A DNA stretch of 64,000 bases. Source: Synechococcus sp. CBW1107 (GTDB lineage Bacteria > Cyanobacteriota > Cyanobacteriia > PCC-6307 > Cyanobiaceae). The stretch lies in NCBI RefSeq assembly GCF_015841355.1, contig NZ_CP064908.1:2542001-2606000 (forward strand). Direction: 5' to 3'. Made by a program: the position numbers and the translations under genes. The notes beneath the pieces are model-generated. The model was not told the origin of the DNA and did no database searches. It saw only the letters and a program-made list of their open reading frames with translations. Below are positions 1 to 8,297 of this stretch, in pieces (positions within the stretch are counted from its first letter, which is position 1; each line of letters starts with the position of its first letter).

Positions 1-1638
1 GAGGCGGAGGCCTCCCGGGTGGGGCGTGACGTGCTCCGGGCGGGGGGTAATGCCGTCGACGCGGCGGTGGCCACCTCCTTCGCCCTGGCGGTCACCCATC
101 CCCAGGCGGGGAATCTGGGTGGCGGCGGTTTCCTCGTCCTCTGGCGGCCGGAGCGGCTCAGCCGGGGGCGGCCGGCGCAGCCTCAGGAGGTGGTGGTGGG
201 CAAGGGCCGGGCGGTGACGATCAACTTCCGCGAGAGCGCTCCCCAGGCAGCCGGTCCCGATCTGCTGCTCGATGCCTCCGGTGCGGTGGATCGCCTCAAG
301 GCCACCCGCAGCCTGCTCAGCACCGGGGTGCCCGGCACGGTGGCGGGGCTTCTGCTTGCTCACCGCCACTACGGCCGCCTGCCCCTGGCGCGACTGATCA
401 CCCCCGCGATCCGTCTGGCGGAGGAGGGGGTGGTGGTGAGCAAGGCCCTGGCCGATTCCCTGGAGACCTCGGCTCCCCTGTTGCGGGCCGATCCCGAATC
501 GGCTCGGCTCTTCTTCCGGCCGGAGGGGAAGCCTTACCGCCCGGGCGAGCGGCTGCGCCAGCCTCAGCTGGGCGCCACCCTGCGGCGCATCGCCGCCGAG
601 GGGGAGAGGGGCTTTTACGGCGGGCCTGTGGCTCGGGAGCTGGTGGCGCTGATGCGCCGCCGGGGAGGTCTGGTCAGTGCGGAGGATCTCAGTTCCTACC
701 GGGCCCGCCTTCAGCCCCCTCTGGTGGGTGATTGGCGGGGCCATCCCGTGATCGCCATGCCCCCGCCCAGTTCCGGTGGGGTCACCCTGATCCAGCTCCT
801 CAACATCCTGGAGGGCTTCGATCTGGCTGGCCTGGGGCACAACAGCGCCGCCAGCCTGCATCCGATGGCGGAGGCGATGAACCTGGCCTACCGCGACCGC
901 AACCGCTGGCTGGGCGACCCCCGCTTCGTGGCGATGCCCCTGGAGCGGTTGCTGAGCCAGAGCTATGCCGATGACCTGCGCCGCACCATCCAGGGCCGGC
1001 GCCACCGTCCGGCGGGCGAGCTCGATCCGCCGGCCGCTGGTCGCGCCCCTGAAAGTCCGAACACCACCCACCTCTCGGTGATCGACCGTGACGGCTCGAT
1101 GGTGGCCACCACCACCACCCTCAACTTTCCCTACGGCAACGGGGTGAGCGTGCCGGGAGCCGGCTTCCTGCTCAACAACGAGATGGATGATTTCACGGCC
1201 CGCCCCGGGGCTGCCAATGCCTTCGGCCTGGTGCAGGGAGCGGCCAACGCGATCGCGCCGCGCAAGCAACCGCTGAGCTCGATGGCGCCCACCCTGGTGC
1301 TCACCCCCGGCGGTGGCCCCCTGCTGGCCACCGGCAGCCCGGGCGGCAGCCGCATCATCACCACGGTGCTGCAGGTGCTGCTCAACCGCCTGGAGCATGG
1401 GCTGAACCTCGCCTCCGCAGTGGCTGCCAGCCGGATCCACAGTCAGCACCGCCCCGATGAGCTGGCCGTGGAGGAGGGCTTCAGCCCCGACACTCTCCGG
1501 CTGCTGGAGTCGATGGGTCACCGCTGGCGGATGGCCCCGGCGATGGGGGCGGCCCACTCGCTGGAGGCCCTGCCCGGTGGTGGAACGCTGGGGGCGGTCG
1601 ATCAGCGCCGCTCCGAAGCGGCTCTGGCAGGGGAGTGA
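1..1638 (+). CDS. ggt: Gamma-glutamyltransferase (5' truncated by window edge)
   Basis: Gamma-glutamyl transpeptidase, an N-terminal-nucleophile hydrolase that cleaves or transfers the gamma-glutamyl group of glutathione; family members are periplasmic and self-cleave into two subunits. The reading frame is open from base 1 and the first visible residues (EAEASRVGRDVLRAGGNAVD) match the region just after the family's signal peptide, so the true start lies upstream. The processing site is visible at bases 1051-1068 (ESPNTT followed by His). The first Thr of that pair, at bases 1063-1065, is the expected nucleophile of the small subunit. The substrate-loop motif GSPGGSRI lies near base 1340. 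545 residues are visible, near full length. Its stop overlaps the next start as GTGA. Confidence 0.93.
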   Translation, partial: EAEASRVGRDVLRAGGNAVDAAVATSFALAVTHPQAGNLGGGGFLVLWRPERLSRGRPAQPQEVVVGKGRAVTINFRESAPQAAGPDLLLDASGAVDRLKATRSLLSTGVPGTVAGLLLAHRHYGRLPLARLITPAIRLAEEGVVVSKALADSLETSAPLLRADPESARLFFRPEGKPYRPGERLRQPQLGATLRRIAAEGERGFYGGPVARELVALMRRRGGLVSAEDLSSYRARLQPPLVGDWRGHPVIAMPPPSSGGVTLIQLLNILEGFDLAGLGHNSAASLHPMAEAMNLAYRDRNRWLGDPRFVAMPLERLLSQSYADDLRRTIQGRRHRPAGELDPPAAGRAPESPNTTHLSVIDRDGSMVATTTTLNFPYGNGVSVPGAGFLLNNEMDDFTARPGAANAFGLVQGAANAIAPRKQPLSSMAPTLVLTPGGGPLLATGSPGGSRIITTVLQVLLNRLEHGLNLASAVAASRIHSQHRPDELAVEEGFSPDTLRLLESMGHRWRMAPAMGAAHSLEALPGGGTLGAVDQRRSEAALAGE

Positions 1639-1841
1639 AACTGGGACGTTCCCGAAGCCGCCGGTCTGTGTCCTCTGTCCTTGCTGTTGCCGGCGTCGTT
1701 GGCGCTCCCGTTGCCGGTTCCGTGCCTCCGCTGGCCACCTTCACCTTCCAGGAATGGATGTGGAGCGGCGGTCTGATCGAGATCAGTCTGGTGCTGGCGG
1801 CCCTGATGGGGGCCGTCTGGCTGGTCAGTCGCCGGAGTTGA
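1635..1841 (+). CDS. Small membrane protein, unknown
   Basis: A 68-residue reading frame starting at a GTG that overlaps the ggt stop (GTGA), so it may be translationally coupled to ggt. It has an Arg-rich N-terminus (KLGRSRSRRS), a hydrophobic Ala/Val stretch that could be a signal or first membrane helix, and a second hydrophobic helix at residues 47-64 ending in SRRS. I recognise no family. Its 3' end overlaps the convergent HdeD-like gene by 17 bases. The coupling and the two-helix pattern favour a real gene, but a chance ORF in GC-rich DNA remains possible. Confidence 0.45.
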   Translation: MKLGRSRSRRSVSSVLAVAGVVGAPVAGSVPPLATFTFQEWMWSGGLIEISLVLAALMGAVWLVSRRS

Positions 1842-2340
1842 GCGGGGTCATCAGCAGATTGAACGCGGAGAAGCCCAGCGCGATGCCCAGCAGGGTGCCG
1901 ATGGCCCAGAGACTGTCGCTCGGCCATTCGGCGATCAGCAGGACGCCCAGGCCCGCGGTCACGAGTCCATCGGCAAGCACCAGTCCTCTGGCGGGGGTGT
2001 CTGACGCCGCGGCAGAGGCCAGCTCCATCAGCCCTTCGACCGCCAGCAGCAGGCCGGCGAACAGCGTCAGGCTGACTTCGCTGACCACCGGATTGATCAG
2101 GATCCAGAGCCCCCCCGCCAGGTAGAGCAGGCCACTCAGGCCGCGGAACACGCGGTTGCGCAGGTCGCCCGCAGCGGTGAGCCGGATCAGCTGGGACAGG
2201 CCACTGGCGATGGCCACCCCCCCGATCGCGACCGTGAGCAGGGTGGCCGAAACGAACGGCAAAGCCAGGGCCAGGCCTGCCGCCGCCAGCACCAGCCCAG
2301 CCGCCAGCCAGCGCAGGGGTCGGGAGGCGGGGATCGACAT
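1825..2340 (-). CDS. HdeD/DUF308-family membrane protein
   Basis: 171-residue polytopic membrane protein starting at the ATG at 2340 (MSIPASRPLRWL). An upstream extension to 2433 is open but polar and unlike the family. Six short hydrophobic helices in pairs, with the repeated pattern of small residues followed by a Gly-Leu-x-Tyr/Leu-Leu-x-Gly-Gly turn (GLLYLAGGLWILINP), match the DUF308 (HdeD) family. Enterobacterial HdeD is linked to acid resistance, but no function is established for cyanobacterial members. It is divergent from the oxidase operon, with about 125 bases between them. Confidence 0.7.
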   Translation of the reverse strand: MSIPASRPLRWLAAGLVLAAAGLALALPFVSATLLTVAIGGVAIASGLSQLIRLTAAGDLRNRVFRGLSGLLYLAGGLWILINPVVSEVSLTLFAGLLLAVEGLMELASAAASDTPARGLVLADGLVTAGLGVLLIAEWPSDSLWAIGTLLGIALGFSAFNLLMTPLNSGD

Positions 2341-2465
2341 GGCACGGGCTCGACTGCGCTCAGCGTAGGTAGCTGATCCGATCCGATCGGGATTCGCTGA
2401 CTGGGCCGACACCCGTTTCTGCCTGAGCTGCATGGTGGAGGCAGCGGCAGGACGGGCAGGCGCCC

Positions 2466-2963
2466 ATGCTCGAGCTTCTCCCTCCCCTCAACGACCGCAA
2501 CCTCCCTTGGATCGACACGATCCACCCGATCGTGGTCCACTTCGTGATCGCGATGGCCCTGATTGCCTTCGTCTTCGATCTGATCGGTCGCCTGGCGGGA
2601 AAACCCGCCTTGTACGAGGTGAGCTTCTGGAATCTGCTCGTCGCCACGGTGGCGATTTTCATCGCGATCATCTTCGGCCAGGTGGAGGCGGGTCTGGCCA
2701 ATCCCTATGGCGCCTCGCGCGACATCCTCAACCTGCACAGCACCCTTGGCTGGGTTCTGGCCGGAGTGCTCTCGGTGCTCACCGCCTGGCGCTATGTGAT
2801 CCGCAGCCGGGATCCTCTGCAGCTGCCCCTGGCCTTTCTCGGGGCGGGCAGCCTGCTCAGTGCCTTGGTGGTGGTTCAGGTGCTGCTCGGCAATCAGTTG
2901 ATCTGGGTCTACGGCCTGCACACCGTCAAGGTGGTGGAGGCGATGCGCGCAGGTCTGGTGTGA
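2466..2963 (+). CDS. DUF2231 membrane protein (first of pair)
   Basis: 165-residue integral membrane protein, first gene of the terminal-oxidase operon. It has four hydrophobic segments (about residues 20-42, 55-75, 94-108, 120-142). The family signature is IHPIVVHFVIAM near residue 20, with HST at about residue 90 and a further His near the C-terminus (YGLHTVKVV). DUF2231 proteins are predicted membrane proteins with conserved His residues, and haem or quinone binding has been suspected but not shown. The stop overlaps the next start as TGATG. Linkage to CuA-less oxidase subunits suggests an accessory or electron-entry role, which is inference. Confidence 0.8.
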   Translation: MLELLPPLNDRNLPWIDTIHPIVVHFVIAMALIAFVFDLIGRLAGKPALYEVSFWNLLVATVAIFIAIIFGQVEAGLANPYGASRDILNLHSTLGWVLAGVLSVLTAWRYVIRSRDPLQLPLAFLGAGSLLSALVVVQVLLGNQLIWVYGLHTVKVVEAMRAGLV

Positions 2964-3538
2964 TGGAGCTTGGAGCCAATGATCTGCCCTACCGGCTGCC
3001 GATTCACCCCAACCTGGTGCATCTCACGATCGGTCTGTTCGTCATTGCCATCGCCTTCGACATCGCCGGAGCGCTCTTCCCTTTCGAGAAGCGACTGTTC
3101 CGTTTCCTGGCCCTGCCGGTGACCCGGGCCGGACTGCATGACGTGGGCTGGTACAACCTGCTGGCCTGTTGCCTGATCAGCTTCTTCACCGTGGCGGCGG
3201 GTTTCGTGGAGATGCAGCTGGCCGATCCGCTCCCCGGTGTCACCAGCAGCTTCGGCATGGGCAGCACCGCCACCATGCTCTGGCATGGGGCTGTGGGCGT
3301 GGGCCTGCTGTTCTCGATCGTGCTGATGACGCTCTGGCGTGGAGTCCAGCGCTACCGCTGGCGCTGGGAGATGGGACGCCAGGTGCAGTGGAGTTACCTG
3401 CTGGTGGGACTGCTGGTGTTCGCGCTGATGGCCTGGCACGGCACCCTCGGCGCCCAGCTGGGGGTTGAGTTCGGCGTCCATGTCACCGCCAGCCAGCTTC
3501 TGGGCGAGGGCGCCAGTCTGCGGGAGGCCCTGCCATGA
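2963..3538 (+). CDS. DUF2231 membrane protein (second of pair)
   Basis: 191 residues starting at the ATG in the TGATG overlap with the preceding gene. It resembles that gene: PIHPNLVHLTIGLFVIAIAF is the counterpart of IHPIVVHFVIAM, followed by three more membrane segments and conserved His residues (LWHGAVGVG, AWHGTLGAQ). The pair looks like an old tandem duplication that has diverged strongly. Its stop overlaps the ATG of the oxidase subunit II gene (ATGA), so all three are probably one translational unit. The biochemical role is unknown. Confidence 0.8.
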   Translation: MELGANDLPYRLPIHPNLVHLTIGLFVIAIAFDIAGALFPFEKRLFRFLALPVTRAGLHDVGWYNLLACCLISFFTVAAGFVEMQLADPLPGVTSSFGMGSTATMLWHGAVGVGLLFSIVLMTLWRGVQRYRWRWEMGRQVQWSYLLVGLLVFALMAWHGTLGAQLGVEFGVHVTASQLLGEGASLREALP

Positions 3539-4464
3539 CCAGTACCCCACAACGTTTCCCCCTCACCCGTGTGATCGGCCTGGCTCTCTGGCTGGTGCTG
3601 CTCATCCTGCTGAGTGTCTGGATGGGTGCTCAGGTGCCCCGCTGGCTGCCGGTGCAGGCCTCCTCGGCGGCCCCGCTGGTGGATGGCCTCTTCGGTTTCG
3701 AGACGGCCGTCGCCACCTTCGTGTTCGTGGGAGTGGTGTCGGTGATGGCCTGGGTCGTGCTCTTCAACCGGGCCGAGAAGTACGACATGAGTGATGCGGA
3801 GCCGATCGAGGGCAACACCACCCTCGAGATCATCTGGACCGTGATCCCGCTGCTGCTGGTGATGGGGATCGCTGCCTACACGATCCAGGTGAACCGCGAG
3901 ATCGGTCTGATCGGCCCCATGGACCATGACCATGGTCCTGCCCTGGCCAGCTCCGCCAGTGCCGCACCACCTCCCGGCGGGGAGGTGCAGGTGATCGCCA
4001 GGCAGTGGTCGTGGGAGTTCCGCTACCCGGTGGCGGGGGTCTCCTCCACCGAGCTGCACCTGCCGCTCGGACGGCGCCTCGGCCTCCAGCTGGAGAGCAG
4101 GGACGTGATCCACGGCTTCTACGTGCCGGCCTTTCGTCTCAAGCAGCAGGTGATCCCCGGCCGCTCGATCACCCTCTTCCTCACACCCACCCGCGAGGGC
4201 CGCTACCGCCTGCGCGACTCCGAGTACAGCGGCACCTGGTTCGCCGCCAACCAGGCCGATGTGGTGGTGGAGAGCGAAGAGGCCTACCAGGAGTGGCTGC
4301 GTCGTGCCTCCCGCCTGCCGCTCCAGCCCGGCCTCAGCGATGCCGCCCGTGAATACGCCCAGCAGCGCAGCGGCGAGCGCTCCAGCGGCTACGCCACCGT
4401 CGAGCCGGCCCCGCCGCCTCTGGTGAATGTGCCCGGCTCCAACACCCTTCCCCACGACGGCTGA
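3535..4464 (+). CDS. ctaC: Terminal oxidase subunit II lacking the CuA site (ARTO type)
   Basis: 309-residue subunit II of a haem-copper oxidase. Three hydrophobic helices (about residues 12-32, 48-73, 93-117) precede a cupredoxin domain. The family core VIHGFYVPAFRLKQQVIPG is intact. The CuA ligand motif (C-x-E-x-C-G-x-x-H-x-x-M in cytochrome c oxidases) instead reads Asp228, Glu230, Ser232, Gly233, Phe236 and Asn239; only the upstream His193 remains. Loss of CuA is characteristic of quinol oxidases and of the cyanobacterial alternative respiratory terminal oxidase (ARTO), so the electron donor is probably plastoquinol rather than cytochrome c or plastocyanin. The start overlaps the upstream DUF2231 stop (ATGA). 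Confidence 0.9.
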   Translation: MTSTPQRFPLTRVIGLALWLVLLILLSVWMGAQVPRWLPVQASSAAPLVDGLFGFETAVATFVFVGVVSVMAWVVLFNRAEKYDMSDAEPIEGNTTLEIIWTVIPLLLVMGIAAYTIQVNREIGLIGPMDHDHGPALASSASAAPPPGGEVQVIARQWSWEFRYPVAGVSSTELHLPLGRRLGLQLESRDVIHGFYVPAFRLKQQVIPGRSITLFLTPTREGRYRLRDSEYSGTWFAANQADVVVESEEAYQEWLRRASRLPLQPGLSDAAREYAQQRSGERSSGYATVEPAPPPLVNVPGSNTLPHDG

Positions 4465-4468
4465 TCCC

Positions 4469-6160
4469 ATGACCTCCACCGCCGGCGTCGACTCGCGCAT
4501 CCTCAGGGCACCCCATCCGGTGCCCGGTGCCCCGGACAACTGGAAGCGCTTCTTCAGCTTCAACACCGATGCCAAGGTGATCGGCATCCAGTACATCGCC
4601 ACTGCTCTGTTCTTCCTGCTGGTGGGCGGTCTCCTGGCGATGATCATGCGCGGTGAGCTGATCACACCGGAGGCGGATCTGGTGGATCGGACCGTGTACA
4701 ACGGCCTCTACACGATGCACGGGACGATCATGCTCTTCCTGTTCATCTTCCCGGTGCTCAATGGGCTCAACAACCTGCTGATCCCGTGCATGATCGGCGC
4801 CCCGGACATGGCCTTCCCCAAGCTCAATGCCGCCGCCTTCTGGATGGTGCCGGTGTTCGGGGTGATCCTGATGGCCAGCTTCCTGGTTCCCGGCGGCCCC
4901 GCCTCCTCCGGCTGGTGGTCCTATCCGCCGGTGAGCCTGCAGAACCCCCTCGGGCATCTGATCAACGGAGAGGCCCTCTGGATTCTGGCCGTGGCCCTCT
5001 CGGGCATCTCCTCGATCATGGGCGCGGTCAACGTCGTGACCACGATCCTGCGCCTGCGCGCCCCTGGCATGTCCCTGGGCCGGATGCCGATCTTCTGCTG
5101 GACGGCTCTCTCGGCACAGACGATTCAGCTGATCGGCCTGCCCGCCCTCACTGGTGGGGCGGTGATGCTGCTGTTCGATCTGGTGGTGGGCACCTCCTTC
5201 TACCGCCCTGAGGGAGGCGGTGATCCGGTGCTCTATCAGCACTTCTTCTGGTTCTATTCCCACCCCGCCGTCTATGTGATCATCCTGCCGGTGTTCGGTG
5301 TGTTCTCCGAACTGTTCCCGGTCTATGCACGCAAGCCCCTGTTCGGCTATCCCTTCGTGGCCGGGGCCTCCCTGGTGATCGTCGGTCTCAGCCTGATCGT
5401 CTGGGTGCACCACATGTTCCCCAGCGGTGTTCCCCAGTGGATGCGCGATGTCTTCATGGTGACCACCATGCTGATCGCGGTGCCCACCGGCATCAAAGTG
5501 TTCGCCTGGCTGGCCACTCTGTGGGGCGGGAAGTTACGCCTGAATACGGCGATGCTGTTCGCCCTCGGCGGGCTGTTCAATTTTGTTTTCGCAGGCGTCA
5601 CCGGCATCATGCTGGCTACGGTGCCTGTGGATATCCACGTGAACAACACCTATTTCGTGGTGGGTCATTTCCACTACGTGATTTATGGAGCGGCCACCAT
5701 GGGAGTCTACGCCGCAATCTATCACTGGTTCCCGAAGTTCACCGGCCACATGTACTATGAGGGTCTTGGAAAGCTCCATTTTCTGCTTACCTTCATCGGC
5801 ACCAACCTCAATTTCTTTCCGATGCATCCCCTCGGTCTGATGGGCATGCCCCGCAGGGTGTCCTCCTACGACCCGGAGTTCGCCTTCTGGAACGTGATCG
5901 CCAGCCTCGGTGCCTTCCTGCTGGGGGTTTCCATCATTCCCTTCCTGCTCAACCTGGTGAGCTCCTGGGTGCGGGGGCCGAAGTCTCCGGCCAATCCCTG
6001 GACGGCCATCGGCCTGGAGTGGCTGCTTCCTTCACCTCCTCCGGCTGAGAACTTCGAGGAGCACGTCCCCACCGTGATCAGTGGCCCCTACGGCTATGGC
6101 ACCGGCCGGCCACTGGTGGAACACCAGGCCGAGATCGAGCGCTCCCTTCTGCAGGCCTGA
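4469..6160 (+). CDS. ctaD: Terminal oxidase subunit I
   Basis: 563-residue catalytic subunit of the haem-copper oxidase that reduces O2 to water. I use the ATG at 4469, four bases after the ctaC stop; an in-frame GTG at 4427 would overlap ctaC. Visible ligands are the low-spin haem His in TMHGTIMLFLF, the CuB/cross-link segment YSHPAVY (residues 263-269), the CuB His pair in WVHHMFPSG, and the haem His residues in GHFHYVIYG. The usual proton-channel Glu of HPEVY is Ala267 and is preceded by Tyr-Ser, the arrangement described for A2-type oxidases. About twelve membrane helices are expected. Confidence 0.95.
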   Translation: MTSTAGVDSRILRAPHPVPGAPDNWKRFFSFNTDAKVIGIQYIATALFFLLVGGLLAMIMRGELITPEADLVDRTVYNGLYTMHGTIMLFLFIFPVLNGLNNLLIPCMIGAPDMAFPKLNAAAFWMVPVFGVILMASFLVPGGPASSGWWSYPPVSLQNPLGHLINGEALWILAVALSGISSIMGAVNVVTTILRLRAPGMSLGRMPIFCWTALSAQTIQLIGLPALTGGAVMLLFDLVVGTSFYRPEGGGDPVLYQHFFWFYSHPAVYVIILPVFGVFSELFPVYARKPLFGYPFVAGASLVIVGLSLIVWVHHMFPSGVPQWMRDVFMVTTMLIAVPTGIKVFAWLATLWGGKLRLNTAMLFALGGLFNFVFAGVTGIMLATVPVDIHVNNTYFVVGHFHYVIYGAATMGVYAAIYHWFPKFTGHMYYEGLGKLHFLLTFIGTNLNFFPMHPLGLMGMPRRVSSYDPEFAFWNVIASLGAFLLGVSIIPFLLNLVSSWVRGPKSPANPWTAIGLEWLLPSPPPAENFEEHVPTVISGPYGYGTGRPLVEHQAEIERSLLQA

Positions 6161-6163
6161 GCC

Positions 6164-6763
6164 ATGACCATCAGCCCTCCCCTCGATGACGCCCCGACCC
6201 CCCAGGGTCATGACGTGGCTTACGCCAACCACAGCCTTACCGGCTTCATCATCTTTCTCTGCTCCGAGAGCGTCATCTTTCTGGCGTTCTTCAGCGGCTA
6301 TGCGTTGCTGAAGCTCTCAGCCCTGCAGTGGCTGCCGCCCGGGGTGGAGGGTCTGGAGTGGCGCAGCCCCCTTCTGTACACGGTGGTGCTGGTCTCCAGC
6401 AGCGGCACGGTGGCTCTGGCCGAGCGCTGCCTCTCCAGGGGACAGCTCTGGGGGTTCCGTTCCTTCTGGTTGCTGAGCATGGCCATGGGGGCGGTGTTTC
6501 TCTACGGCCAGGCGAGCGAATGGCGTTCACTGGCGTTCGGCATCACCAGCGGCAGTTTCGGCAGCTGCTTCTACCTGCTCACCGGCTTCCATGGCCTGCA
6601 CGTGCTCAGCGGCATCCTGCTGATGGCCCTGATGCTGCAGCGCTCCTTCCGCCCGGCCAACTACGCCGCCGGTGAGCAGGGGGTGATCGCCACTTCCCTG
6701 TTCTGGCACTTCGTGGATGTGATCTGGGTGATGCTCTTTCTCCTTCTCTACGCCTGGTCATGA
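6164..6763 (+). CDS. ctaE: Terminal oxidase subunit III
   Basis: 199-residue subunit III with five hydrophobic helices, starting three bases after ctaD. Family motifs are FLCSESVIFLAFF in the first helix, the TGFHGLHVLSG segment, and the C-terminal WHFVDVIWVMLFLLLYAW. Subunit III stabilises subunit I and has no redox centre. The compact length matches the five-helix form seen in quinol oxidases and in many bacterial oxidases with a short subunit III. Its stop overlaps the next ATG (ATGA), coupling it to the GMC flavoprotein. Confidence 0.95.
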   Translation: MTISPPLDDAPTPQGHDVAYANHSLTGFIIFLCSESVIFLAFFSGYALLKLSALQWLPPGVEGLEWRSPLLYTVVLVSSSGTVALAERCLSRGQLWGFRSFWLLSMAMGAVFLYGQASEWRSLAFGITSGSFGSCFYLLTGFHGLHVLSGILLMALMLQRSFRPANYAAGEQGVIATSLFWHFVDVIWVMLFLLLYAWS

Positions 6764-8262
6764 TCCTCGACGACCAGCACCACGAGGTGATCGTGATCGG
6801 CTCCGGCGCCGCCGGCGGCACCCTGGCCGGGGCCCTCGCGGCCAGGGGCCGCTCGGTGCTGCTGCTGGAGCGGGGCGGAGTCATGGACCTGGCCGATCAG
6901 AACGTGGCCAGCGTCGATCTGTTCCGCAAGGACCGCTATCACCCCGGCGACGATTGGTTTGGCCCGGATGGCGATCCCTTCTCTCCCCAGACCATCTATG
7001 CCCTGGGCGGAAACACCAAGATCTGGGGCGGGGTGCTCGAGCGCATGTGGCCGCGCGAGTTCGAGGGTCTGCCTCTGCAGGAGGGGGTGGCCCCCGCCTG
7101 GCCCCTCAGCTACGACGAACTGGCCCCCTGGTACGAACGGGCCGAGGCGCTCTACCGCGTCCATGGCCGAGCCGGGGTCGACCCCCAGGAACCCCCGCGC
7201 AGCAGCCCCTATCCCCACGCCCCGCTGCCGCTGGATCCGCTCTTCGAGCCCCTGCGCCAGGGTCTGCAGCGCCAGGGCAGCCACCCCTACGACCTGCCGC
7301 TGAGCTGGTCGGAGCAGCTCGACGATCCCAGCGGCGACGCGGAGCTGTTCGGGGTGCAGCCGGCCCTCGCCCATCGCACCACCCGCCTGATCAGCAACGC
7401 CCGCGTCATCCAGCTGCACGTGGATCCCAGTGGCCGCGAGGTGAAGGGGGTGGAAGCCGAGATCGGCGGCCAGCGCTGGATGTTCCGCGGCGACCAGGTG
7501 GTGCTGGCCGCCGGTGCGGTCAACACCCCGGCGCTGCTGCTGCGCTCCCGCAGCACACTCCATCCCGACGGTCTGGCCAATGGCTCCAGCCAGGTGGGCC
7601 GCCACCTGATGAAACCCCAGCTCACCGCCATCCTGCAGCTGGCCCGCGAGCCCCACAGCGGCCGCTTCCCCCGCAGCCTGGGGGTCAACGACTATGTCTG
7701 GGGTGATCAGAACGTCAGCTTTCCGCTCGGTCACATCGAAACCGGCGGCGGAGTGCTGCAGGACGCCCAGTTCGCCGAGTCACCGCCGGTGCTCTCGCTG
7801 ATCACCCGGCTCCTGCCCAACCTGGCTCTGGAGCAGCTGGCGGTGCGCTCGATCTGCTGGTGGGCGATGAGTCCGGTGCTGCCCGATCCCGGGAACCGTA
7901 TCGAGCTGCGCGGGGAGCGGCTGAGCATCCAGTACAGGGCCAACAACCTCGAAGCCCACGACCGCCTCGTCTACCGCTGGCTCTCCGTGCTCAAGGCGGT
8001 CGACGCCGATCCGCTCACTCCCCAGGTGCGCCAGGCCCCCTTCTACCCCCGCGGCGAGGCTCCCCTGGCGGTGATCGGTCATGCCTGCGGCACCTGCCGC
8101 ATGGGCGACGATCCGGCCCACTCGGTGGTCGATCGCGACGGCCGCGTCCATGGCCTGGCCAACCTGACCATCGCCGATGCCAGCGTCTTTCCCAGTTGCC
8201 CGATGGTGTCGCCCGGCCTCACCGTGATTGCGAACGCCCTTCGGATGGCGGAGCGGTTCTAG
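6760..8262 (+). CDS. GMC-family FAD oxidoreductase coupled to the oxidase operon
   Basis: 500-residue flavoprotein of the glucose-methanol-choline family. The N-terminal dinucleotide motif GSGAAGG is at residues 14-20. An FAD-contact stretch (LGGNTKIWGGVLERM) follows near residue 85. The C-terminal GMC signature HACGTCRMG and the terminal SPGLTVIANALRMAE carry the His and Asn that act in catalysis in this family. The substrate cannot be read from sequence. The gene is last in the oxidase operon and overlaps ctaE by ATGA, so co-production with a likely quinol oxidase is expected. Direct electron input to the quinone pool is my inference. Confidence 0.88.
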   Translation: MILDDQHHEVIVIGSGAAGGTLAGALAARGRSVLLLERGGVMDLADQNVASVDLFRKDRYHPGDDWFGPDGDPFSPQTIYALGGNTKIWGGVLERMWPREFEGLPLQEGVAPAWPLSYDELAPWYERAEALYRVHGRAGVDPQEPPRSSPYPHAPLPLDPLFEPLRQGLQRQGSHPYDLPLSWSEQLDDPSGDAELFGVQPALAHRTTRLISNARVIQLHVDPSGREVKGVEAEIGGQRWMFRGDQVVLAAGAVNTPALLLRSRSTLHPDGLANGSSQVGRHLMKPQLTAILQLAREPHSGRFPRSLGVNDYVWGDQNVSFPLGHIETGGGVLQDAQFAESPPVLSLITRLLPNLALEQLAVRSICWWAMSPVLPDPGNRIELRGERLSIQYRANNLEAHDRLVYRWLSVLKAVDADPLTPQVRQAPFYPRGEAPLAVIGHACGTCRMGDDPAHSVVDRDGRVHGLANLTIADASVFPSCPMVSPGLTVIANALRMAERF

Positions 8263-8266
8263 GCTT

Positions 8267-8282
8267 CCCCCATCAGGGGTTT
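8267..8282 (+). terminator. Weak hairpin after the oxidase operon
   Basis: Five C residues, an ATCA loop, four G residues and three T residues lie immediately after the GMC gene stop. The stem is only four base pairs and the T tract is short, so termination is possible but unproven; the next gene starts 16 bases later. Confidence 0.25.
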
Positions 8283-8297
8283 GGAGGATCGAGACCC

